From Bacillota bacterium (GTDB taxonomy: Bacteria; Bacillota; Clostridia; Acetivibrionales; DSM-1351), in NCBI GenBank assembly GCA_023392075.1, contig JAEVZU010000093.1:1-12067 (forward strand): DNA of 12,067 bases, read 5' to 3'. Numbering within the stretch: the first letter of the stretch is position 1; each line of letters starts with the position of its first letter. Shown one piece after another: positions 5,279 to 12,067 of this stretch. A program made the translations under genes and the position numbers. A model generated the notes under the pieces. The model ran no database searches and was not told where the DNA came from. It saw nothing but the letters and a program-made list of their open reading frames with translations.

Positions 5279-7108
5279 ATGAACAAAAAAGGAATTGTAA
5301 TATCTGAGGTAGACGGCAGAAAAACAGTCACCGGACTGGGTTATTATGAAACTGAGACAGTAAGAGACTTCAAGCAGCTGGTTAAGAACAGTATTCAACA
5401 GTTCCAGGATAAGGCTGCTTTTAAATTTAAGGCTTACGGAAAAATCAAGGTTAAATCCTATAAAGAATTTGGAGATGAAATAGATGCTCTTGGCACGGCC
5501 TTGCACGGCCTGGGGCTTAAGGATAATAGAATTGCGGTAATAGGCGAAAACAGATATGAATGGGCGGTAGGCTTTTTTGCCATTGTAAACGGTACAGGTG
5601 TTGCAGTTCCCCTGGACAAGCATCTGCCTGAGGTGGAAATTGAGAATCTCATCAGCAGGGGCAAGGTTGATGCCATCATTTACAGTAAACATTTTGATTC
5701 AGAAATGCTGCAGCTGGCCAAAAGAGATACCGGCATTCAATATTTTATATGTATGGATGAACTGGAAGGAGTATATCCTTCAAATTTTCATAGCCTTTCA
5801 AAGCTTATAGGTGAAGGCAGTGAGCTGCTGAAAGCAGGAAACAGGAGTTTTGTCGACGCTGTAATCGACCCTGAAAAACTGTCGCTTCTGCTTTTTACTT
5901 CGGGAACAACAAGTATGGCAAAGGGTGTAATGCTGAATCAACGAAATATATGTTCCGATGTCAGTGCCGTCACATCAATAATCAAGGTGTACCCAAATGA
6001 TGTGCATCTGTCAATTCTACCTCTGCACCATACCTTTGAACTTTCGGCAGGAATGTTGTTTATGGTAAAAAACGGTGTTACTGTCGCCTATGCGGAAGGT
6101 ATCAAGCATATAGCAAAGAATCTTAAGGAATTCGATGTAACTCTGCTTGTGGTAGTTCCGGCCATACTGGAGGCAATGTACAAAAAGCTTCAGGAAGGTC
6201 TGAAAAAAGCCGGTAAAGCCGGTACGGTTAAGACTCTGGGCAGGGTGTCAAATGCTTTGTCGGCGGTAGGTATAGATATCAGAAGAAAGTTATTCAAAAA
6301 AATTCTCGAACAGATAGGTCCCGGTTTGAGGCTTGCAATATCAGGGGCTGCCCCTATCGACAAGGAAATCATACACGGTTTCGGAACCCTGGGACTAAAG
6401 GTTATTCAGGGGTACGGGCTGACCGAAACCTCACCGGTGGTTGCTGCCAATAATGACTTTTACAATAAGGCCGGAACTATCGGACAGCCTATGAAGGGGA
6501 TCGAAATCGCAATAGATAATCCCGATGAAAGCGGAATGGGAGAAATCGTAACAAGAGGTCCGAATGTTATGATGGGGTACTACGAGGATGAGGCGGCTAC
6601 AAGGGAGGCAATTGATGATCAAGGCTGGTTCCATACAGGAGATCTTGGTTTTATAGATGATAAAGGGTTTACAACCATCACAGGAAGAGCGAAATCAATG
6701 ATTGTATTCACCAACGGCAAGAAAGCATTTCCAGAGGAGTACGAAATGTTGTTAAATAATATTGAAGGTGTCAAGGAATCCATTGCATGGGGAAACACAG
6801 CTCCTGACGGAGATATTCAGGTCTGTGCCAAAATTGTCATTAACGAAGCGGCAATTGCTGAGAAGTGGGGCAGGAAACCGGGTGACGCAGAGATAGCCGA
6901 AATGGTTCAAAGGGAGATCAAGGTTCTTAATCAGGATATTCCGCAATATAAAATTATAAGGTACTTTGTATTGAGCTATGAAGAGCTTGTAAAAACAACC
7001 ACACTGAAAATAAAGAGACCGGTTGAACACAACAAGGTATCGGAACAGCTGCTGAAGGCCGGTACCAATATGAGAAAAGCAAATGGTAAAGTTATAGAAC
7101 AGCTTTAG
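5279..7108 (+). CDS. AMP-forming acyl-CoA synthetase family protein (long-chain fatty acid-CoA ligase-like)
   Basis: A 609-residue ANL-superfamily adenylating enzyme. Motifs in order: phosphate-binding loop FTSGTTSMAKGV (206-217), LPLHHTFE (248-254), SGAAP (355-359), GYGLTETSP (378-386), GWFHTGDLG (449-457), TGRAK (468-472) and a C-terminal catalytic-lysine region LKIKRP (576-581). These enzymes activate a carboxylic acid as acyl-AMP and transfer it to CoA. The long-chain acyl-CoA synthetase type is favoured by overall similarity and length, but the substrate is unproven. The phosphate loop reads SMAKG where TGxPKG is usual, and the C-terminal motif has Leu where Gly is usual, so substrate handling may differ. 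The ATG at 5279 has AAGGGAG 5 nt upstream. Its own promoter and terminator make it monocistronic. No carrier-protein or thioesterase domain is fused. Confidence 0.9.
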   Translation: MNKKGIVISEVDGRKTVTGLGYYETETVRDFKQLVKNSIQQFQDKAAFKFKAYGKIKVKSYKEFGDEIDALGTALHGLGLKDNRIAVIGENRYEWAVGFFAIVNGTGVAVPLDKHLPEVEIENLISRGKVDAIIYSKHFDSEMLQLAKRDTGIQYFICMDELEGVYPSNFHSLSKLIGEGSELLKAGNRSFVDAVIDPEKLSLLLFTSGTTSMAKGVMLNQRNICSDVSAVTSIIKVYPNDVHLSILPLHHTFELSAGMLFMVKNGVTVAYAEGIKHIAKNLKEFDVTLLVVVPAILEAMYKKLQEGLKKAGKAGTVKTLGRVSNALSAVGIDIRRKLFKKILEQIGPGLRLAISGAAPIDKEIIHGFGTLGLKVIQGYGLTETSPVVAANNDFYNKAGTIGQPMKGIEIAIDNPDESGMGEIVTRGPNVMMGYYEDEAATREAIDDQGWFHTGDLGFIDDKGFTTITGRAKSMIVFTNGKKAFPEEYEMLLNNIEGVKESIAWGNTAPDGDIQVCAKIVINEAAIAEKWGRKPGDAEIAEMVQREIKVLNQDIPQYKIIRYFVLSYEELVKTTTLKIKRPVEHNKVSEQLLKAGTNMRKANGKVIEQL

Positions 7109-7125
7109 TAATGAAAACATTCAAA

Positions 7126-7156
7126 CCACCTGTCTTTGGGCAGGTGGAATTTTTTT
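7126..7156 (+). terminator. Rho-independent terminator after the acyl-CoA synthetase gene
   Basis: CCACCTGTC (7126-7134) pairs with GGCAGGTGG (7139-7147), 9 bp with one G-U pair and a TTTG loop, followed by AA and seven T (7150-7156). It lies 17 nt after the stop codon. Confidence 0.92.
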
Positions 7157-7237
7157 ATTGTTCTGCAGAGTTTAATTTCTTCGCCTTTGTTCCTGTCAGA
7201 ATAATAGAAGCAGATAGCATTTTAAGCTTTGGTGTAG

Positions 7238-7243
7238 TATAAT
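7238..7243 (+). promoter_or_regulatory. Candidate -10 element for the MATE gene
   Basis: A perfect TATAAT lies 58 bp before the MATE start and after the upstream terminator, so a promoter is expected here. No convincing -35 element is seen at 16-18 bp (TAGCAT at 7215-7220 is poor). Confidence 0.4.
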
Positions 7244-7301
7244 CACGTGAGGTAAATATTTTAATTAAAAAACTTACAAATTTTATTTTAGTGGGGGAGT
7301 A

Positions 7302-8663
7302 ATGAAAAAAGCAGTATTTGGAGATAAAACTTTTTATTATAAACTGATTACCCTGGCAATACCTGTTATAATGCAAAATCTGATCACCTCTTCACTTAGT
7401 ATGGTCGACAGCGTTATGGTTGGAAAGCTGGGCAATGAACCTGTGGCAGCAGTGGGCATTGCAAATCAGTATGGTCTGCTTGTGTTTCTAATATACGCGG
7501 CTATTCACAGCGGAGCGGGAATTTTTATAGCACAGTTCTGGGGAAAAAGGGATTATGAAAATATTGGCAGGGTAGTTAATATCGGTGCAGCTCTGGCAGT
7601 GGGGGTTTCATTGATATTCTCAATTGCAGGCAGCCTTTTTCCTGCCCGGATAGTGGGTATTTTTAATACCAATCCCCTGGTTATTGAATTGGGTTCGGAT
7701 TTTTTAAGAATTTTCAGCTTTAGTTTTGTTTTTGCCGCTGTCAGTTTTGGAATAAGCGTAAATCTTAGAAGTATAGGCAAGTCGGCTATGCCTATGGTAA
7801 TCAGCGGAATAGCACTTGGGATAAACACCCTGCTAAATGTTCTTTTAATATTCGGTATGTGGGGCTTTCCTGCCATGGGTGTAAAGGGTTCGGCAACGGC
7901 TACATTGATATCGAGAGTGATTGAAATGGGTATTTTTTTGGTTGTAAGCTGGAGATATTATGATATATTACGTATAAGAATAAAGGTGTTGAGGACGGTC
8001 ACTTCCGACCTGTTTAAACGTGTAACGGCAACCATGATCCCGGTAATTTTGAATGAAATATGCTGGGGACTGGGTTTTGCAGTATATTCGGTGGCATATG
8101 GCAGAATCAGTACCGAAGCTTTTGCAGCGGTCCAGATAACAAACAATATTACAAATTTGTTTTTAGTGGCAGGTTTTGGAATGGCCAGTGCTTCGGCCAT
8201 AATGGTAGGACATGTTATAGGAGCCGGAGAAGAGCACAAGGCAAGGGAGTATGCCTGGAAGTTTGTCATGCTTTGCCTGCTGGGAGGAGTTGTGCTGGGG
8301 GTGGCACTGTATTTCACCGCACCTGCCGTGGCCAACCTGTTTGAGGTTACCGCCGATGTATTAAGAACGGCAATAATAATACTTAATATCAATGCCTTCA
8401 TTATCCCGATACGTCTGACCAATATAGTATCAATTGTGGGAATATTAAGAGGCGGAGGGGATGCAGGCTTTGCGTTCAAGGCAGAAGGCCTGACCATGTG
8501 GCTGATAGGAGTTCCCTTGGCTTTTTTCGGGGCGTTTGTGCTCAAACTGGAAGTTCAGTGGGTGGTACTGCTGGTAATGGCGGAGGAATTGGTCAAGATG
8601 ACTGCCTCCGTAATAAGGCTGAAATCAGACAAATGGATAAAAAATGTAGTAATAGAGGTATAA
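7302..8663 (+). CDS. MATE-family efflux transporter
   Basis: A 453-residue integral membrane protein with about 12 hydrophobic segments in two repeated halves. The N-terminus (LAIPVIMQNLITSSLSMVDSVMVGKLG, residues about 17-44) is the typical first MATE helix pair, followed by AAVGIANQ and GIFIAQFWGKRD. The second half repeats the pattern (ATMIPVILNEICWGLGF, then AAVQITNNI). MATE proteins expel drugs, dyes or metabolites using Na+ or H+ gradients; the substrate here is unknown. The start ATG has GGGGGAG 2 nt before it, a short spacing, but no better start fits the family N-terminus. A terminator lies upstream and a hairpin-bearing repeat downstream, so it may be transcribed alone, although read-through into engB is possible. 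Confidence 0.93.
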   Translation: MKKAVFGDKTFYYKLITLAIPVIMQNLITSSLSMVDSVMVGKLGNEPVAAVGIANQYGLLVFLIYAAIHSGAGIFIAQFWGKRDYENIGRVVNIGAALAVGVSLIFSIAGSLFPARIVGIFNTNPLVIELGSDFLRIFSFSFVFAAVSFGISVNLRSIGKSAMPMVISGIALGINTLLNVLLIFGMWGFPAMGVKGSATATLISRVIEMGIFLVVSWRYYDILRIRIKVLRTVTSDLFKRVTATMIPVILNEICWGLGFAVYSVAYGRISTEAFAAVQITNNITNLFLVAGFGMASASAIMVGHVIGAGEEHKAREYAWKFVMLCLLGGVVLGVALYFTAPAVANLFEVTADVLRTAIIILNINAFIIPIRLTNIVSIVGILRGGGDAGFAFKAEGLTMWLIGVPLAFFGAFVLKLEVQWVVLLVMAEELVKMTASVIRLKSDKWIKNVVIEV

Positions 8664-8668
8664 TTATA

Positions 8669-8739
8669 TTAACCGAACGCGTTGTGCTGGTTGGTTGACA
8701 GGTGAGAGTAAATTTACCCGGCACAACGAGTTAAATTAA
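8669..8739. repeat. Hairpin-forming repeat in the engB leader
   Basis: AACGCGTTGTGCTGG (8676-8690) is complementary to 8717-8731 with two mismatches, and GTAAATTTAC (8708-8717) is a perfect palindrome between them. The right end (8719-8739) repeats 4299-4319 at 20 of 21 bases. TTAA is present at both ends. The segment could form a long RNA stem-loop between the MATE stop and the engB ribosome binding site, acting as a terminator-like or processing structure, or be a MITE-like element. Confidence 0.55.
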
Positions 8740-8762
8740 ATATTAGCAATAGGAGATCAGAT

Positions 8763-9410
8763 ATGATAGTTAAAAAGGCAGAGCATGTAATAACGGCTGT
8801 AAAGCCCAACCAGTACCCAGCTACCGGCTATCCCGAGATAGCTTTTGTAGGCAGATCAAATGTTGGAAAATCTTCAATTATAAATACTCTGGTAAACAGG
8901 AAAAATCTTGCGCGTGTTGGCGGAACACCGGGAAAAACCAGGCAGATCAACTTTTTTAATGTAAACGATACTTTTTTTCTGGTGGATTTGCCCGGTTATG
9001 GTTTTGCCAATGTCTCAAAGGAAATGAAAGCCTCCTGGCAGAACATTATAGAAACATATTTGTACTCAAGGAAGGAAAACAATCTTAAACTGATTGTACT
9101 TCTTGTGGATATCAGGCATTCTCCGAGCAAGGATGATATTACCATGAATCAGTGGCTCAGAGGTTTTGGACTGAATACTTTGATAATTGCCACCAAGGCT
9201 GACAAAATATCCAGGTCGCAAATTAATGTGAGGGTCAATGATATAAAGAAAGTGTTGCAGTTGAGCAATACCGACAAAGTAATACCATTTTCCTCTGAAA
9301 AGCGCATTGGAATTGAAGCCGTATGGGGCGAAATAGATGAAAATCTGAGGAAAGTAATTGAGGACAGCCTGAAGCTGAACCATGGGGCTGAAGCTGAGAT
9401 GAACGAATAG
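8763..9410 (+). CDS. engB: Ribosome biogenesis GTPase EngB (YsxC/YihA)
   Basis: A 215-residue TrmE-Era-EngA-EngB-Septin family GTPase of normal EngB length. Motifs: G1 GRSNVGKS (30-37), G2 region RVGGTPGKTRQINFF (51-65), G3 DLPGYGFA (75-82), G4 TKAD (144-147) and G5 FSS (176-178). EngB is a usually essential cytoplasmic GTPase needed for a late step of 50S ribosomal subunit assembly. The start ATG has AGGAGA (8751-8756) 6-7 nt upstream. It is followed after 18 nt by the DUF445 gene, so the two are probably co-transcribed. In many Firmicutes engB follows lon; that linkage is absent here, with a MATE gene upstream instead. Confidence 0.97.
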   Translation: MIVKKAEHVITAVKPNQYPATGYPEIAFVGRSNVGKSSIINTLVNRKNLARVGGTPGKTRQINFFNVNDTFFLVDLPGYGFANVSKEMKASWQNIIETYLYSRKENNLKLIVLLVDIRHSPSKDDITMNQWLRGFGLNTLIIATKADKISRSQINVRVNDIKKVLQLSNTDKVIPFSSEKRIGIEAVWGEIDENLRKVIEDSLKLNHGAEAEMNE

Positions 9411-9428
9411 TTTTTTGGAGCTGTGAAT

Positions 9429-10685
9429 ATGGAAAAATATAATTATAAAAATGAAGAAATAAAACTTAGAAAAAAGCTTAGAAATATGAGAATTATTTCG
9501 ACTTCCCTGCTGGTATTCATGACCGTTGTTTTTTTGGTTATGAAAAGGTATGAAGACAGAGGTCTTTTGTTCTCTTCCATCACTGCTTTTGCGGAAGCGT
9601 CAATGGTAGGAGCTCTGGCCGACTGGTTTGCGGTGGTTGCACTTTTCAGACACCCGCTTGGCCTGAGGATTATACCGCATACCGCTATTATTCAGAATAA
9701 TAAACAAAGGATTGCCAGGGCTTTATCCAATTTCGTAGTATCAAATTTTTTTACTCCGGAGCTTATCAGATCCAAACTTGATAAAGTTGGATTATCTTCA
9801 AAGGTATCGGAATATATTACTTCCAACAGGGAAAAAATATCCCGGGGAATAGCGGCCAGACTTCCCGGTGTTATTAACCCTGTTGTGGATGACTCAAAGC
9901 TTAAACTGTATCTGACGGCACTGGTAAACAAAAAAGCAGAGGAAATCAGGCTGTACCCTGCTCTGGCTGCCATTATCGGACCAGTTACAGAAGGAGGCTA
10001 TCACAAGCCGCTGGTCAAGTCAATGCTCAATGTTACATATAAGTATATCGAAGACAATAAGGAAAATACTCTGCTTGTGCTGGGCGGAATCAACAAGACA
10101 CTTGCCATGCCCATCATAGGTGATCTTATATACAAAAAGATACTTGACTATCTGTCGGAACAAATCGATGCACTTGATAATGACGAGGATGCCGCCATAA
10201 ACAAGCTTATTATCTCTGCTCTTCCAAAGCTGTTGGAGGATATGCGCCATGATGAAGAACTGATAGAAAAAGGAGAGCAGCTGAAAGTCCGGCTGATTGA
10301 GTCTCCGGTTTTCAGTGATCTCCTTGAGAGAACTGTTGGAGTTTTGGCAGAACTGAAAAATTCATTTTTACAGGATGAAGAGAGAGTGGTTAAAAAAGTC
10401 GGTGCCGTCCTGGATATGGCCGTTAACGGAATCGAGTCAAATGCCGGCCTGAGAGAAAATATCAATGCTGCTGTTATAGAACTGGCCGGAGGGATGGTAG
10501 CTCTTTATGGTGATAAAGTAGGGGCACTCATATATGATACCATGGACAGCTGGGAAACCAGGGACATGGTTGACAAACTTGAGGTTCAGGTGGGAGCCGA
10601 TCTCCAGTATATAAGGATAAACGGAACGGTTATAGGTGGCCTGGCAGGTCTCGCCATTCACCTGCTTACACAGTTTTTGTATTGA
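9429..10685 (+). CDS. DUF445-family membrane protein
   Basis: A 418-residue protein with an N-terminal hydrophobic segment (about 20-40), the family signature FAEASMVGALADWFAVVALFRHPLG just after it, then IPHTAIIQNNKQRIARALSNFV, a long charged helical middle, and a C-terminal hydrophobic segment (INGTVIGGLAGLAIHLL). Both ends are therefore likely in the membrane with a large soluble helical domain between. The molecular function of DUF445 is unknown to me; members are broadly distributed in Firmicutes and Proteobacteria. The ATG at 9429 is preferred over the in-frame GTG at 9423 because GGAG (9417-9420) is 8 nt from the ATG but only 2 nt from the GTG. It sits 18 nt after engB and 77 nt before the CDF gene. 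Confidence 0.88.
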   Translation: MEKYNYKNEEIKLRKKLRNMRIISTSLLVFMTVVFLVMKRYEDRGLLFSSITAFAEASMVGALADWFAVVALFRHPLGLRIIPHTAIIQNNKQRIARALSNFVVSNFFTPELIRSKLDKVGLSSKVSEYITSNREKISRGIAARLPGVINPVVDDSKLKLYLTALVNKKAEEIRLYPALAAIIGPVTEGGYHKPLVKSMLNVTYKYIEDNKENTLLVLGGINKTLAMPIIGDLIYKKILDYLSEQIDALDNDEDAAINKLIISALPKLLEDMRHDEELIEKGEQLKVRLIESPVFSDLLERTVGVLAELKNSFLQDEERVVKKVGAVLDMAVNGIESNAGLRENINAAVIELAGGMVALYGDKVGALIYDTMDSWETRDMVDKLEVQVGADLQYIRINGTVIGGLAGLAIHLLTQFLY

Positions 10686-10762
10686 TTGCTGTATTGATTA
10701 ATTACATGGTCGGTTTAACGGCAAATTTCCTTGTGATATAAAAAAGGAGGGGACGCGGATTA

Positions 10763-11620
10763 ATGGACAGATTTAAAGCAACTAAAAAAGTTGCATTGCT
10801 GGGTATTGCAGCAAATATTTTCCTGCTTTCCATCAAACTGACTGCCGGATTTTTAAGCCGCAGCCAGGCTATGATAGCCGATGGCTTCAACAGTGCGGGG
10901 GATGTATTTGCATCGGTTTTGACTCTGGTTGGAAACAGTATTGCAAGCAAGCCGGAAGACAATGATCATCCTTATGGGCATGGCAAGGCCGAATATATTT
11001 TCTCCATGATAATAAGCCTGTCTCTGATGTTTATTTCCTTTACCATATTCAGAAGTGCACTTTCTTCCATAATCAACGAATCTGCTTTTCAAACTTCGTG
11101 GTTTCTTATAACTGTGGCCGTTGTTACCATAGCTTTAAAACTGGTACTGTTTCTTTATACGAACCGTGTGGGAAAGGTGCTGGACAATTTATTGGTGCTG
11201 GCAAACTCCGAAGACCACAGAAACGACGTATTTGTCACTGCAGGAACCTTGATCGGTATTGTCATGGGGTATTTCGGCTTTAGCTGGGTGGATGGTGCTG
11301 TTGGTATAGGCATCTCTCTATGGATATTTTATACCGGTATAAAAATATTCATCAGTTCTTTTAAGGTCCTGATGGATACCGATATTGACCCTGCTTTTAA
11401 AGCAAATACCTATGTGCTTGTGAAAGGGATCAACGGCGTGGATCATATCGACAGTATAAATGCAAAGCCCGTGGGCGCAGGTTATATATTGCTTATAAAG
11501 GTGTCTGTAGACGGTGAAATGTCTGTTAACGAGAGTCATAAAATCGCCTCCGAGATCAAAGCCAGGGTCAAGGATATCAAGGGTGTCAAGGATGCGGTTG
11601 TTCATATCAACCCTTGCTGA
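10763..11620 (+). CDS. Cation diffusion facilitator (CDF) transporter, manganese-type site
   Basis: A 285-residue CDF protein with six predicted membrane segments and a cytoplasmic C-terminal domain (about 205-285, ending VVHINPC). Signatures are ADGFNSAGDV in TM2 and DHPYGHGKAEY (68-78) after it. The transport site reads N43xxxD47 in TM2 and D151xxxD155 (DHRND) in TM5. Zinc-type CDFs such as YiiP have DxxxD in TM2 and HxxxD in TM5, while the N-D-D-D set is associated with manganese exporters (MntE/MneP type), so Mn2+ or possibly Fe2+ efflux by proton exchange is inferred. GGAGG (10746-10750) is 12 nt before the ATG, a long spacing. It is probably the last gene of the engB-DUF445 run. The neighbouring reverse rubrerythrin fits a metal and oxidative stress context. 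Confidence 0.92.
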   Translation: MDRFKATKKVALLGIAANIFLLSIKLTAGFLSRSQAMIADGFNSAGDVFASVLTLVGNSIASKPEDNDHPYGHGKAEYIFSMIISLSLMFISFTIFRSALSSIINESAFQTSWFLITVAVVTIALKLVLFLYTNRVGKVLDNLLVLANSEDHRNDVFVTAGTLIGIVMGYFGFSWVDGAVGIGISLWIFYTGIKIFISSFKVLMDTDIDPAFKANTYVLVKGINGVDHIDSINAKPVGAGYILLIKVSVDGEMSVNESHKIASEIKARVKDIKGVKDAVVHINPC

Positions 11621-11624
11621 TAAA

Positions 11625-11786
11625 ACTGTCCCAATATTCCTTATAGTGCCGGGCTTTATGCCTGGACGAGGGGTAGTCTGTATTTTGATCCAATTTATGT
11701 TAAATATTGAAATAAATTTTATTGTTTAGCTTTCTTGAGCGGGGGTACATATATAAACGTTGCCGAAAGGCCGGAAAAAGCTTAAG
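11625..11786 (+). other. Structured intergenic region before the reverse rubrerythrin gene
   Basis: Two nested structures can be drawn. First, 11625-11632 pairs with 11670-11677 (8 bp with two G-U), enclosing CCGGGC-TTTAT-GCCTGG (11649-11665). Second, CTTGAGC (11734-11740) pairs with GCTTAAG (11780-11786, one G-U), enclosing GCC-GAAA-GGC (11762-11771) with a GNRA loop. The first could be a weak terminator after the CDF gene and the second part of the rubrerythrin leader. I do not recognise a known riboswitch. No confident -35/-10 pair was found. A near-perfect dyad TAAATAATATTTA (11801-11813) follows. Confidence 0.35.
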
Positions 11787-11834
11787 CTTAATTAAATTTT
11801 TAAATAATATTTACTTAATGGAGGATTAGTGACT

Positions 11835-12067
11835 ATGAAAAAATTTGTCTGTTCAGTTTGTGGTTATGTTCATACAGGAGATGCGGCACCGGACAACTGT
11901 CCGCAGTGCAAGGCCCCAAAGGAAAAGTTTGCAGAGCAAACAGAAACTTCCGCAGCATGGGCTGATGAGCACAGAATAGGTGTTGCTGCCGGAGTGGATG
12001 CTGAAATTCTGGAAGGCTTGAGAGCCAACTTTATGGGTGAATGTACTGAAGTGGGCATGTATCTTGC
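11835..12067 (+). CDS. Reverse rubrerythrin (N-terminal rubredoxin, diiron domain), 3' end outside window
   Basis: Seventy-seven complete codons are visible and the frame is open at the window edge. Residues 1-32 are a rubredoxin domain with C6SVC9 and C22PQC25. A linker leads to WADEHRIGVAAGV (42-54) and LRANFMGECTEVGMYLA (62-78), the start of the diiron four-helix domain with E69 as the first iron ligand. This domain order is the reverse of classical rubrerythrin and matches the clostridial reverse rubrerythrins, which reduce hydrogen peroxide and oxygen with electrons from NADH through an oxidoreductase. The ATG at 11835 has GGAGGA (11820-11825) 9 nt upstream. The full protein is probably about 180 residues. 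In related clostridia these genes are PerR-controlled; no clear PerR box is visible here. Confidence 0.93.
   Translation, partial: MKKFVCSVCGYVHTGDAAPDNCPQCKAPKEKFAEQTETSAAWADEHRIGVAAGVDAEILEGLRANFMGECTEVGMYL

Noticed and set aside
5228..5692. Minus-strand open frame of 154 codons
   Set aside because: Antisense to the acyl-CoA synthetase start and its promoter; no recognisable domain.
7958..8545. Minus-strand open frame of 195 codons
   Set aside because: It lies entirely antisense to the MATE gene; its composition is that of a complement shadow of hydrophobic codons.
8695..8700. Perfect TTGACA as a -35 element for engB
   Set aside because: No -10-like sequence lies 16-19 bp downstream, and it falls inside the hairpin-forming repeat.
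9423..9428. GTG start for the DUF445 gene
   Set aside because: Only 2 nt from the GGAG motif; the ATG at 9429 has proper spacing.
10734..10742. Extended -10 (TGATATAAA) before the CDF gene
   Set aside because: The implied start site would fall on the ribosome binding site at 10746-10750, leaving almost no leader; probably chance in AT-rich DNA.

Overview
The window looks like chromosomal DNA from an anaerobic, low-to-moderate-GC Gram-positive bacterium, most likely a member of the Clostridia related to the Ruminiclostridium/Acetivibrio group. The evidence is strong AGGAGG-type ribosome binding sites, AT-rich intergenic DNA with sigma-A-like promoters, two rubrerythrins of opposite domain order, an iron-dependent alcohol dehydrogenase behind Rex-like operators, and typical clostridial family versions of EngB, DUF445, MATE and CDF proteins. 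The assignment to a genus is inference only.

Layout. Positions 1-127 are a structured dispersed repeat. A classical rubrerythrin (279-860, +) is followed by an intergenic region with three Rex-like boxes and then an Fe-dependent alcohol dehydrogenase (1070-2269, +). A second copy of the repeat and a 15-bp stem-loop separate this from a convergent minus-strand block. In transcription order that block is a DUF3796 membrane protein (4065-3724), a small XRE regulator (3719-3507), a membrane-anchored M23 peptidase (3510-2641, TTG start overlapping the regulator stop) and a decayed DUF1648 gene (2588-2415). Its strong promoter is embedded in a 37-bp dyad. A hemolysin III/PAQR gene (4960-4316, -) lies upstream and is transcribed in the same direction.

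A 318-bp divergent region holds promoters for both sides, a long inverted repeat and PerR-like sequences. It leads into a run of plus-strand genes: an AMP-forming acyl-CoA synthetase family protein (5279-7108, with its own terminator), a MATE transporter (7302-8663), the GTPase EngB (8763-9410), a DUF445 membrane protein (9429-10685), a CDF metal transporter with a manganese-type metal site (10763-11620), and the start of a reverse rubrerythrin (11835 to the window edge).

How the genes relate. The two rubrerythrins and the possible PerR-like and Rex-like sites suggest peroxide defence and redox control in an anaerobe. The alcohol dehydrogenase under Rex would be controlled by the NADH/NAD+ ratio. 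The CDF protein may export Mn or Fe next to a peroxide-scavenging iron protein. The XRE-DUF3796-M23 cluster is the least understood part: a compact, probably autoregulated cell-envelope hydrolase module. No rRNA, tRNA, CRISPR array, transposase or prophage gene was seen.
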